Position numbers and translations under genes: made by a program | Shown: one piece after another, positions 15,562 to 23,282 of the stretch | Numbering within the stretch: position 1 is the stretch's first letter | Layout: the number at the start of each line of letters is the position of its first letter | Assembly: GCA_038317345.1 (NCBI GenBank) | Contig: JBBQBH010000042.1 | Coordinates: 1 to 25,769, forward strand | Source: Mayfieldus sp038317345 | GTDB taxonomy: Bacteria > Actinomycetota > Thermoleophilia > Solirubrobacterales > 70-9 | Direction of reading: 5' to 3' | DNA: 25,769 nt | Notes under the pieces: generated by a model | What the model saw: only the letters and a program-made list of their open reading frames with translations | The model's database searches: none | Told to the model about the DNA's origin: nothing

Positions 15562-16254
15562 ATGCGGAAACGCGGCACCATTTCGATCTCGACCCGCCGG
15601 AGCTGGGCTCGGCGGATACCCGCTGTTGCCTTCGCGGCGATCGCCGCGATGCTGCTGCCTTCATCGGCAATGGCGGCCACGGCAAATGACACGACGCAAT
15701 TCGCGGTCAATCCCGGATCGCTGCTCTTCGGCACTGCGCCCGACGTGCCCGTCTTTTCCCCGTTGACCCTCAACGGCCAGGCGCAGACGCTGAACGCCCA
15801 GATGAGCAGCTTCGCCGTCACCGACGGCACCGGCTCTGGAACTGGTTGGAACGTGACCGTCAACGGCGACCCGACCGGCGGAAACAGCGCTGTCTTCAAG
15901 CAGTACTGCCCCAACGCCACCTGCGGATCCGACACGGGGCCCGGCTATGTGACTTCGGGACCCACTCTGGCGGCGAACTCGCTCACGCTCAACAGCACCG
16001 GCGCCGGTTTCACTGCCCAAAACGGGACCGTCGGCACACCCCCCAGCCATTCGTGCAACTCGGGCTGCTTCGTTGACTCGGCCAGCGCTGTGAAGGTGAT
16101 CTCGGCCGCCGCCAATGCGGGCATGGGCACCTATCAGGCCAACACATACTCGGGCACCAGCCTCGCGCTCTCGACGCCCAGCACGGTCAAGGCGCTGCAG
16201 GCCAATGAGGCCTACCGCGTCAACCTCGTCTGGACGCTCAACAGCGGCCCCTAA
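15562..16254 (+). CDS. Small secreted WxL-domain surface protein (WxL-3)
   Basis: A 230-residue protein closely resembling WxL-1: GSLLFGTAPDVP, CPNATCGSDTGPGYVTSG and the FTAQNGT and HSCNSGCF stretches are nearly the same in both. Basic start with an RRSWARR segment, a signal core and an AMA cleavage site at about residue 38. Then a single WxL domain with GWNVTVNGD and the distal VWTLNSGP end. GGAG lies just before the ATG at 15562. The high similarity to WxL-1, across 8 kb, suggests a duplication flanking the lipoprotein modules. It is the last gene of the cluster; the next gene is an unrelated oxidase. Confidence 0.85.
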   Translation: MRKRGTISISTRRSWARRIPAVAFAAIAAMLLPSSAMAATANDTTQFAVNPGSLLFGTAPDVPVFSPLTLNGQAQTLNAQMSSFAVTDGTGSGTGWNVTVNGDPTGGNSAVFKQYCPNATCGSDTGPGYVTSGPTLAANSLTLNSTGAGFTAQNGTVGTPPSHSCNSGCFVDSASAVKVISAAANAGMGTYQANTYSGTSLALSTPSTVKALQANEAYRVNLVWTLNSGP

Positions 16255-16340
16255 CCACGGCAGCCTCCGGCTGGCGCTCTCTGGGGCCGTCGCGGCGCTA
16301 ACGCGGTCGCTGGGCAGGCTTGGCGATTAGGCTTGCGGCG

Positions 16341-17672
16341 ATGGCCACGACAACCAGCCGGCCGGCAGCCGCGGGCACCCAAGCCTGGCGCAACTGGGCC
16401 GGCGACCAGACCTGCACACCGGCCGCGATCGAGCGGCCTCGTAGCCGCGGGGAGCTGGCGGCGGTCGTGCGCGCCGCAGCGGAGGCCGGGCGCAGTGTCC
16501 GCGTCGCGGGCTCCGGGCATTCCTTCACGGAGGCGGCGCTGACAGACGGGGTGATGGTCCGCGTCGAGGCGCTGAACCGGGTGCTCGACGCCAATCCGAC
16601 CTCCGGGCTGGTCAAGGTCGAGGCGGGGATCGTGCTCGCCGACCTAAACGAGCGCCTCCATGAGCTCGGCCTTGCGATGGAGAACCTCGGCGACATCGAC
16701 CGCCAGACGCTGGCCGGCACGATCTCGACCGCCACCCACGGCACCGGTGCCGGTCTGCGCAACATCTCGGCCCAGGTGGAGGCGATGGAGATCGTCACGG
16801 CCGACGGCGAGCTGCACGCCCTGAGCGCCTCAGGGGCGCGCGACGATCTGCTCGCCGCCCGGGTCGGCCTCGGGGCGCTGGGCGCGATCTACTCGGTGAC
16901 GCTGCGCACCGTTCCGGCCTTCACCCTGCACCGAGTCGACACGCCGCGGCCGCTGGGCGAGGTCCTCGGCCGCTTCGACGAGCTGGCAGAGCGAAACGAC
17001 CACTTCGAGTTCTTCGTCTTTCCCTATACCGAGACGGCGCTGACGATCGAGCGCAATCGCAGCGACCTGCCGCCACGGCCCCGAGGCGCCCTACGCCGGT
17101 GGGCCAGCGACGTGGTGATGGAGAACACGGTCGGCGACTTCGCGCTGCGGCTTGCCCGCCGCCGCCCGTCGATGATCCCTGGCCTCTCAGCGCGCGCCGC
17201 GAAGATGATGTCGCAGGGCGAGCGCCTCGACCGCAGCTACCGGATCTTCGTCAACGAGCGACGCATCCGCTTCACAGAGATGGAGTACGCGCTGCCGCGC
17301 GATCGAGGCCCGGAGGCGGTCCGGCGGGTGCTCGATCTGATCCACGAGCGCGGCATCGAGGTCGCGATGCCGATCGAGTGCCGGGTCGTCGCCCCCGACG
17401 ATGCTCTGCTCAGCCCCTCCCACGAGCGCCCGACCGCCTACGTCGCGGTCCACCAGTACCGGGGAATGGAATGGCGTCCCTACTTCGAGGCGGTAGAGGC
17501 GATCATGAACGAGTACGAAGGCCGCCCGCACTGGGGAAAGCGCCACTTCCAGACCCAGGAGACGCTGGCGGAGCGCTATCCACGCTGGGACGACTTCGCG
17601 GCCGCGCGCGATCGTCTCGACCCCGAGCGCGTATTTCGCAACGAGTACACGGACCGGGTCCTCGGTCCGTAG
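16341..17672 (+). CDS. FAD-linked lactone/alditol oxidase (VAO family, D-arabinono-1,4-lactone oxidase-like)
   Basis: Oxidises a sugar lactone or polyol using FAD; the exact substrate cannot be read from sequence. The 443 residues include an N-terminal FAD-binding PCMH domain with VAGSGHSF, whose His60 is the likely covalent flavin ligand (as in alditol oxidase). ATHGTGAGL and the ALGAIYSVTLR region follow, then the ALO-type C-terminal domain with the HWGKRHF motif and a DPERVFRNEY end. No signal peptide. The start used is ATG 16341; an in-frame start at 16320 adds only seven residues and neither has a clear ribosome binding site. It is convergent with the PLP enzyme, the stops being three bases apart. 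Confidence 0.9.
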   Translation: MATTTSRPAAAGTQAWRNWAGDQTCTPAAIERPRSRGELAAVVRAAAEAGRSVRVAGSGHSFTEAALTDGVMVRVEALNRVLDANPTSGLVKVEAGIVLADLNERLHELGLAMENLGDIDRQTLAGTISTATHGTGAGLRNISAQVEAMEIVTADGELHALSASGARDDLLAARVGLGALGAIYSVTLRTVPAFTLHRVDTPRPLGEVLGRFDELAERNDHFEFFVFPYTETALTIERNRSDLPPRPRGALRRWASDVVMENTVGDFALRLARRRPSMIPGLSARAAKMMSQGERLDRSYRIFVNERRIRFTEMEYALPRDRGPEAVRRVLDLIHERGIEVAMPIECRVVAPDDALLSPSHERPTAYVAVHQYRGMEWRPYFEAVEAIMNEYEGRPHWGKRHFQTQETLAERYPRWDDFAAARDRLDPERVFRNEYTDRVLGP

Positions 17673-17675
17673 CCA

Positions 17676-18884
17676 CTAGAGGAAGGTCTGGCCTTCGCCT
17701 CGGTAGGTCGGCACTTCGTCGACGATCTCCTCGCCCTCGACCAGGTAGAGCGACGCGAAGTGCTCGCACAGCTCGCCGGCCTTGGTGTGGCGCAGATACG
17801 CCCGGTCCCCGATTCGCAGCTCGCGGGCAGGTGGGCCCAGCAGCGGCGTCTGCACCTCGCCGGCGCCCTCCTCGGGGTCAAGCGCGAGCCCGGGTGGAAG
17901 CCAGGGCGTCGGAAGGCGCGCCGCGTCGCCGCTGCCCGAGGCAAGGTAGCCGCCGCCCAGAGCGGTTGCGACTGACGGCGTCGGTTTTCGCACGATCGGT
18001 AGTGCGAAGGCGGCGGCGGGGGTCGCCGTGAAGCTCGTGTAGTGGTCGAAGAGGGTCGGGGCGTAGAAGCCCGAGCCGGCCGCCAGCTCGGTGATCGAGG
18101 GGTCCGACGCGGTGGTCTCGAGGCTTCCGGTTCCGCCGCCGTTGACGAACTCCAGCGGCCCGAACTCGTGCACCGCGACCACGATTCGCCCCCGGCGCAC
18201 CAGCAGCTCCTTGGTGGATCGCCGCTGCATGAAGCGAATCGCCGCGCCGCGAAACCTGCGGCCCGGGGGCTTGTCCCCGACCCCCGCAATCTGGCCCTCG
18301 TAGGACATGATCCCGACCAGCTCGAGCTGGGGGCGGCGCTGGATCTCCCGGGCCAGCCCGACGGCCTGCTCGATGGTGTGGACCGGAGAGCGCTTCGGGC
18401 CGACCTTCATCCGGCCGCGAAGCGGCCACCAGCCGGCGTCGAGGTCCATGCAGACCCGGACGGCTCCGGCGCCGCTGCCTAGCACCGACTCGATCAGGTC
18501 GAGGTGCTCGGCGCAGTCGACCATCAGCACCGGCGCAGCCTGCGGGTTTGCGGCGCTCTGCACGGCGAGCTGAGCGAGTGCCTCGATGTCCGCCGTCGGA
18601 TAGGCGACGACCATGTCATCGAAGCCGTGCTCGGCCAGCCACAGCGTCTCGGGCAGGGTGAAGGTGAGCAGTCCGCGGAATTCTTCGTCGCGGGCGAGAA
18701 TCCGCTCCAGGAGCGGCCGGCAGCGGATCGACTTCGACGCGATCCGTATCGGCTTTCCGCCCGCCCGCCGCAGCATGTCGTCGCCGTTTGCCCACATCGC
18801 GTCGAGGTCGACGAAGGCGAACGGCGCCTCGACCTCGGAGAAGATCTCCTCGTAGCGCGCGTGCGATTGATCGGGGACGGGCAC
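17676..18884 (-). CDS. Fold-type III PLP enzyme, amino-acid deaminase/aldolase (D-serine dehydratase or D-threonine aldolase-like)
   Basis: Likely acts on a D-amino or hydroxy-amino acid. The 402 residues have an alanine-racemase-type N-terminal barrel, with IASKSIRC carrying the Schiff-base lysine K51 and an FVNGGGTGS phosphate-binding loop. The C-terminal D-serine-dehydratase-like domain has a His/Cys cluster (H366, C373, H375) at the position where that family binds zinc. Cytoplasmic. GTG start at 18884. In my experience this enzyme often neighbours the lactone oxidase in actinobacteria, which supports the assignment, but here the two are convergent, not co-transcribed. Substrate unknown. 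Confidence 0.85.
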   Translation of the reverse strand: MPVPDQSHARYEEIFSEVEAPFAFVDLDAMWANGDDMLRRAGGKPIRIASKSIRCRPLLERILARDEEFRGLLTFTLPETLWLAEHGFDDMVVAYPTADIEALAQLAVQSAANPQAAPVLMVDCAEHLDLIESVLGSGAGAVRVCMDLDAGWWPLRGRMKVGPKRSPVHTIEQAVGLAREIQRRPQLELVGIMSYEGQIAGVGDKPPGRRFRGAAIRFMQRRSTKELLVRRGRIVVAVHEFGPLEFVNGGGTGSLETTASDPSITELAAGSGFYAPTLFDHYTSFTATPAAAFALPIVRKPTPSVATALGGGYLASGSGDAARLPTPWLPPGLALDPEEGAGEVQTPLLGPPARELRIGDRAYLRHTKAGELCEHFASLYLVEGEEIVDEVPTYRGEGQTFL

Positions 18885-18957
18885 GGCGCGAGCCTACAGC
18901 CGGCGAGCGGACATCCCTACTGCGGCTGGCCTGGGGCGCGACGCCGTGGCTCGCACC

Positions 18958-18963
18958 TACAAT
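18958..18963 (+). promoter_or_regulatory. Candidate -10 box for tRNA-Ser(GCU)
   Basis: TACAAT, a close match to the sigma-70-type TATAAT consensus, ends 15 bases before the tRNA 5' end. No clear -35 is visible. Confidence 0.35.
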
Positions 18964-18978
18964 CGACCCTGCGCGCCC

Positions 18979-19067
18979 GGAGAGGTGGCCGAGTGGCTGA
19001 AGGCACTCGCCTGCTAAGCGAGTAGGGGGCGCAAGCTCTCTCGAGGGTTCGAATCCCTCCCTCTCCG
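18979..19067 (+). tRNA. tRNA-Ser(GCU)
   Basis: An 89-nt class II tRNA. The acceptor GGAGAGG (18979-18985) pairs with CCTCTCC (19060-19066), discriminator G at 19067. Anticodon GCT in a CTGCTAA loop, long variable arm, T-loop TTCGAAT. CCA is not encoded. Confidence 0.96.
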
Positions 19068-19099
19068 CTCAGTCGATTGGCCCCGGGAGGCAGGCTCAC

Positions 19100-19930
19100 G
19101 TGAAGGACCGAGTGCTCATAGGAATCGCCGCGATCCTCGCCATCGTCGCCGCCGGCGTGGGGGTTGCCTTGGGGGCATTCGGGGCAGGCGCGAGCGACCC
19201 CTCGGCGACCGCCGGTGTCCGGCCCTTGGCGCCCGCGACGGCTACACCGGGCAGGGTCGTGGTCGCGGGTCGCGCTGCGCACAGCGGCCGCCGGACCCCG
19301 GTTCCCACCCTGGCCCGCCGGCCGCGCTATGGACGCTACTTCGCGATCCTCGAGCTGCGTCGGGGCGCACGCGTCGCGATGCTCGACAGCCCGGGGGGAA
19401 AGCAGGTCAGGTCACTCAGCGACGAATCGGAGTTCGGCTCCCCGCGGGTACTCGGCGCCGCACGGCAGAGTGGTTCCTGGTTGGGCGTAACCACCCCGCT
19501 GCGACCGGACGGTGAGCTTGGCTGGGTCCGCTTCGATGCGGCGAAGCTGAAGCTCTACTGGACCCGCTATTCGCTCCGGGTGCTGCTCTCGAAGCGAGTC
19601 CTCGAGCTGCACTACGGTGGGCGCGTCCTCGGCCGCTACGTGGTCACCGTCGGGGCGGCCGGCAGCGACACCCCGCAGGGGCGTTTCTCGATCACCGATG
19701 CCCTGTCCTACGATCACAGCTCCTTCTACGGCTGCTGCGCGCTCGCCCTCTCGGGGTCCCAGGAGCACCTGCCCCTGGGATGGCTTGGCGGCAACCGCAT
19801 CGCAATCCATGGAACACCGGGACCGGTCGGCTACGCGGCCTCGCACGGGTGCATTCGGGCCACCGACGAGACGATGCGGACGCTGTTCCGGCGCGTTCCC
19901 CTCGGCACGCCGGTGTTCGTCGAGGGCTGA
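19100..19930 (+). CDS. L,D-transpeptidase (YkuD domain)
   Basis: Crosslinks peptidoglycan stem peptides or attaches proteins to them outside the membrane. Encodes 276 residues: N-terminal signal anchor (about 5-30), an Ala/Pro/Arg-rich linker to about 75, and an SH3-like beta region (about 78-150). The YkuD catalytic domain follows (about 155-276), with IAIHGT (H237) and SHGCIR (H249, C251), the canonical Cys-His motif at normal spacing. TPQGRFSITD is the usual substrate-side strand. An adjacent CC pair at 212-213 is a small oddity. The GTG start at 19100 has GGGAGG nine bases upstream. It may be transcribed with the acyl-assembly genes that begin 44 bp later, but the functions do not obviously match. 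Confidence 0.92.
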   Translation: MKDRVLIGIAAILAIVAAGVGVALGAFGAGASDPSATAGVRPLAPATATPGRVVVAGRAAHSGRRTPVPTLARRPRYGRYFAILELRRGARVAMLDSPGGKQVRSLSDESEFGSPRVLGAARQSGSWLGVTTPLRPDGELGWVRFDAAKLKLYWTRYSLRVLLSKRVLELHYGGRVLGRYVVTVGAAGSDTPQGRFSITDALSYDHSSFYGCCALALSGSQEHLPLGWLGGNRIAIHGTPGPVGYAASHGCIRATDETMRTLFRRVPLGTPVFVEG

Positions 19931-19974
19931 GGGCTCGCGCCTGCGCCAGCCGGCGCCGGGAAGGTAGAAGCCCG

Positions 19975-20433
19975 GTGGCACCGAAGCTCAATCGAATGCT
20001 CGATGAGGACCCGTTTCTCGAGTTCGCCGACTCCAACGTCGTGGAGGCCGATGCCCGACACGCCGTTGCGGAGCAGCGCCCGGCCCCCGAGCTCGACAAT
20101 CACGCCGGCGTCCGCCATGCGGGCGCTCTGTTCACGGTCGGCTATGCGGCCTCGCGGGCCCTTGTCGCCGCAGCGCTGGAAGCGGAGGCCGAGTCGGCGA
20201 AGGCCCAGATGGTTGACAGCGAGATCGCCTACGAGAAAGTTGTCAGCGGCGGGTTGGTGACCGCGACCGCCGAGCCCGCCGGTGAGGACTGGGAGTCGCT
20301 GCTGGCGCGGATCAGCGGTGGGGAGGCTGTGCAGCTGCCGACCTCGGTGACGCTGCGAAACGAGTCCGGCAAGACGGTGACCGCGATGAGCGTCTGCTGG
20401 CAGGTCACTCCCTCAGGCGGAGACGGTCCCTAA
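19975..20433 (+). CDS. Hotdog-fold protein, DUF4442/PaaI thioesterase-like
   Basis: A 152-residue predicted hotdog protein, possibly an acyl-CoA/acyl-ACP thioesterase or dehydratase-like enzyme. HAGALFTVGYAASRAL gives the helix with its entry loop (about 46-61), and the strands EIAYEKVVSGG and TSVTLRNESGKTVT complete the sheet. The classic catalytic HGG of PaaI is not obvious, so activity is unproven. GTG start at 19975 with GGGAAGG upstream. Its TAA shares one base with the ATG of the ketoreductase (TAATG), so the two should be translationally coupled. First gene of the acyl-assembly operon. Confidence 0.7.
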   Translation: MAPKLNRMLDEDPFLEFADSNVVEADARHAVAEQRPAPELDNHAGVRHAGALFTVGYAASRALVAAALEAEAESAKAQMVDSEIAYEKVVSGGLVTATAEPAGEDWESLLARISGGEAVQLPTSVTLRNESGKTVTAMSVCWQVTPSGGDGP

Positions 20434-21242
20434 TGGGCGCCGAGATCGCCAGGCGGGATCAGGGCAGCGCCCTTGTTACCGGCGCGTCGCGTGGAATTGG
20501 TGCTGCAATCGCGCGTGCGCTTGCAACTGACGGATGGTCAGTTGGGGTCAATTACCGCGCCGACGCCGAAGGGGCCCGCTCGGTGGTCGAGGAGATAGCT
20601 GCAGGTGGTGGCCAAGGGCTTGAGATCGAGGCGGATGTAGCCGATGAAAGTTCGGTGGAGCGCATGTTCGACACCATCGAGGATCGCTTCGGCCCCGTGC
20701 TCGTGCTGGTCAACAACGCGGGCGCCAGGCACGATCGATTGGTGCAGGGGCTCTCCAAGCAAGACTGGGCTCGGATCATCGACGTGAACCTGCACGGCGC
20801 TTTTCACACCATCCAGCGGGCGATTCGTCCGATGGTGCAGATGCGCTTCGGCCGGATCATCAACCTAAGCTCGATCTCGGCCACCCGACCGCAGCCGGCC
20901 CAGGCCGCCTATGCCGCTTCGAAGGCCGGAGTCGAGGCGCTGACTCGCACCGTCGCGCAGGAGGTCACCCGCCGAGGAGTCACCGTGAACGCGATCGCGC
21001 CTGGACTCATTGATACGGACTTCATTCCCGAGTCGCTGAAGTCGGCAGACGCGATGAGAGTGTTGCCGGCCAGGCGGCTCGGCGAGCCCGAGGAGGTCGC
21101 CGCCGTCGCCAGCTTCCTCGCGTCCGAGGAGGCAGGGTACGTCTCCGGTACCGTCATAACGATGGATGGCGCTTTCTCCGCCGGGCTTGGAACCGGCGGA
21201 CAGTTTTGGCGACCGAATGCGGAGACCTCAACCGACGCCTAG
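20433..21242 (+). CDS. fabG: 3-oxoacyl-ACP reductase-type short-chain dehydrogenase
   Basis: Reduces the 3-keto group of an acyl-ACP with NAD(P)H. The 269-residue classical SDR has TGASRGIG (16-23) for the cofactor, NNAG (94-97), catalytic S147, Y160 and K164 (YAASK), and the APGLIDTDF loop. It is FabG-like in length and motifs, with a tail of about 20 residues. Coupled to the preceding hotdog gene and followed 21 bp later by the ACP gene, which supports a role on ACP-bound substrates rather than on a free metabolite. Confidence 0.9.
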   Translation: MGAEIARRDQGSALVTGASRGIGAAIARALATDGWSVGVNYRADAEGARSVVEEIAAGGGQGLEIEADVADESSVERMFDTIEDRFGPVLVLVNNAGARHDRLVQGLSKQDWARIIDVNLHGAFHTIQRAIRPMVQMRFGRIINLSSISATRPQPAQAAYAASKAGVEALTRTVAQEVTRRGVTVNAIAPGLIDTDFIPESLKSADAMRVLPARRLGEPEEVAAVASFLASEEAGYVSGTVITMDGAFSAGLGTGGQFWRPNAETSTDA

Positions 21243-21263
21243 AGAGGGAGGTCGAAGGGAGCC

Positions 21264-21518
21264 ATGGAACCGACTGCAACACCGACGCGAGATCAGATCT
21301 CCGCGCGGATCCTTGAGGCGCTGGTTGAGTTCGGGGCCGACCCCGAGAAGCTTCAACCCGAAGCGACGCTGGAAGAGCTCGACATTGACTCGCTTGACCT
21401 GTTCGAACTGGGCCAGATCCTGAACCAGGAGTTCGGCATTGAATTGAATCCCGACGACTTCGAAGGCGTCGTCACCCTTGGACAGGCCAGCGAAGCGATG
21501 TTGAAGTACCTCGAATGA
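21264..21518 (+). CDS. Acyl carrier protein
   Basis: An 84-residue acidic four-helix carrier. DIDSLD carries the phosphopantetheine attachment site S43, followed by the LFELGQIL helix. The nine-residue N-terminal extension before the first helix is slightly long for a primary-metabolism ACP. ATG 21264 has a purine-rich GGGAGG and AAGGGAG upstream. Its TGA overlaps the ketosynthase ATG (ATGA at 21515-21518), so the pair is coupled and this is probably the dedicated carrier for that ketosynthase. Confidence 0.95.
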   Translation: MEPTATPTRDQISARILEALVEFGADPEKLQPEATLEELDIDSLDLFELGQILNQEFGIELNPDDFEGVVTLGQASEAMLKYLE

Positions 21519-22717
21519 ATAACCAGGCCGCCGCGATAACCGGCGTTGGCGCGATCACCCCGCTCGGGATTGGAGCCGACGCCCTGATCCAGGGATGGTC
21601 AGAGGGGGTCTGCGGAATCGAGGACGGCACCGGCACGTGCAAACAGTTCGACTCAGCGGACATGCTGTCGCGCAAGGAGGCGCGGCGCATGGAGCGATTC
21701 GCGCAGCTGGGGTTGGTCGCCGCCGAGGAGGCTCTGCAGGCCGCCTGGGGAGATGACTGCCCCTACGATCCCGCGCGAGTGGCCTGCATCATGGGGGTCG
21801 CTTTCGGCGGCATCGAGACGCTGAGAGACCAGTCGGATGTGATGGACACGCAGGGAGCGGACGCCGTGTGGGTGTTAACCGTCCCTGTTGCGATGCCTAA
21901 CGCCCTGCCGGCGCTTGTCGCGATGCGCAACGGCTTTCGCGGTGAAACCGGGAGCATTGCCACTGCCTGCGCCTCGAGCGCACAGGCGATCGGGGCCGGG
22001 CTGCGAATGCTTCGCATCGGCAGCGCCGACGCGGTGATCGTGGGAGGCGCTGAGGCTTGCGTGAGCGAATACGGGCTGGCGCTGTTTCGCAATGCGGGAG
22101 CCCTTTCTCGCTCCGGGATATGCCGTCCTTTCGACCGCTTGCGTGACGGGTTCGTCATGGGCGAGGGCGCCGGCGTCCTGGTCCTCGAGAATCCCGAGAC
22201 GGCCGAAGCTCGCTCGGCCAATGTGCTCGGATACGTGGCGGGCTATGCCTCCACCACCGACGGTTACCATTTGACATCGGCCAACCCGAACGGAGAAGTC
22301 TGCGCCAAGGCGATCGGTGCCGCCCTGAAGGACGCGAACCTGGAACCAGAGGACGTCGACTACGTCAACGCGCACGGCACCTCAACGCCCGACAACGACC
22401 GCAGCGAGACGGCGGCGCTAAAGAAGGCGCTTGGCGAACACGCCCACAAGATCCCGATTTCCTCCACGAAGTCAGCGATCGGCCATTCGATCGGAGCGGC
22501 CGGTGGAGTGGAGGCGGTCTCCACGCTGCTTTCGCTCACCAACCGGGTCGCCTGTCCAACTCTCGGCTTGGAGGAGCCGGACGAGGGCCTCGATCTTGAC
22601 TACGTGCCGGGCGAGTCCAGACCACTCGAACCGCACGGGGAAAACGGGCGACTTGTGGCACTTTCGAACTCCTTCGCGTTTGGCGGCCACAACGCCGTTG
22701 TGGTCATCACGACGTGA
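21515..22717 (+). CDS. fabF: Beta-ketoacyl-ACP synthase (KAS II/FabF type)
   Basis: Condenses malonyl-ACP with an acyl chain by decarboxylative Claisen chemistry. The 400-residue thiolase-fold enzyme has the Cys-His-His triad C152 (TACASS), H287 (NAHGTST) and H324 (AIGHSIGAAGG), all intact, so it is a true condensing enzyme and not a chain-length factor. FGGHNAVV near the end is typical of the family. Length is close to FabF (about 410). The ATG overlaps the ACP stop. With its own ACP, reductase and acyltransferase alongside, it is likely a specialised paralogue rather than the main housekeeping FabF. Confidence 0.93.
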   Translation: MNNQAAAITGVGAITPLGIGADALIQGWSEGVCGIEDGTGTCKQFDSADMLSRKEARRMERFAQLGLVAAEEALQAAWGDDCPYDPARVACIMGVAFGGIETLRDQSDVMDTQGADAVWVLTVPVAMPNALPALVAMRNGFRGETGSIATACASSAQAIGAGLRMLRIGSADAVIVGGAEACVSEYGLALFRNAGALSRSGICRPFDRLRDGFVMGEGAGVLVLENPETAEARSANVLGYVAGYASTTDGYHLTSANPNGEVCAKAIGAALKDANLEPEDVDYVNAHGTSTPDNDRSETAALKKALGEHAHKIPISSTKSAIGHSIGAAGGVEAVSTLLSLTNRVACPTLGLEEPDEGLDLDYVPGESRPLEPHGENGRLVALSNSFAFGGHNAVVVITT

Positions 22718-22748
22718 CGATCGGCCGTTTGCGCGAACGTACATCTTG

Positions 22749-23282
22749 ATGCCAACGCTGGCCGAGATCCGAGAAGGGGTGTTCGCCGTTTTCCTCAATG
22801 TTCCGTTCCACCGGCACCTCGGCATCGTCTTCGACACTGCTGCCGATGCCGGCGCGGCCCGGGTCTCGATTCCACCCAAGCCGGAGATCGTTGGACCCGA
22901 CGGGCAGCACTCGGTCGCGACGGTGTTCGCGTTGGGTGAGATCGCTTCGTCGGTGGAGGTATGCGAGGAGATCGCGCCGCGGGCCCTGGATCTGGGGTTG
23001 GGCGCGGTTCTTTTCACCCTAGGTGCCGGCTTCCGCCCCCGCGGTCCGGCTCGTGGGGTGCTCACGGCGAGCGTAGACCTACTCAATCGTCTGGACGAAG
23101 CGGTGGGCGGAGAAAATGAGCCCAAGAAGGGAACCATCAAAACTTCGGTGAAGGTGTTCGGGGAGGACGGGGAGCTGGCAGGCGAGCATCGATTGAGCTT
23201 CTACGTCCGCTTCATGGAATGGAGCCGGGTGCAGGAGATGGCACCGGCATACATGGAGATAATTCGCGTTCTCGAGTCGTGA
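22749..23282 (+). CDS. Second hotdog-fold protein, DUF4442-like
   Basis: A 177-residue predicted hotdog domain. N-terminal helix, then PFHRHLGIVFDTA and the strand ARVSIPPKPEI. The central helix is HSVATVFALGEIASSVEV (about 55-72), and the sheet continues through GVLTASVDLL and GTIKTSVKVFGEDG. Relatives include thioesterases and uncharacterised DUF4442 proteins. In this operon it could release or dehydrate the ACP-bound chain, which is inference from context. The ATG at 22749, 31 bp after the ketosynthase stop, has only a weak ribosome binding site. Its TGA overlaps the GTG of the acyltransferase (GTGA). Confidence 0.7.
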   Translation: MPTLAEIREGVFAVFLNVPFHRHLGIVFDTAADAGAARVSIPPKPEIVGPDGQHSVATVFALGEIASSVEVCEEIAPRALDLGLGAVLFTLGAGFRPRGPARGVLTASVDLLNRLDEAVGGENEPKKGTIKTSVKVFGEDGELAGEHRLSFYVRFMEWSRVQEMAPAYMEIIRVLES

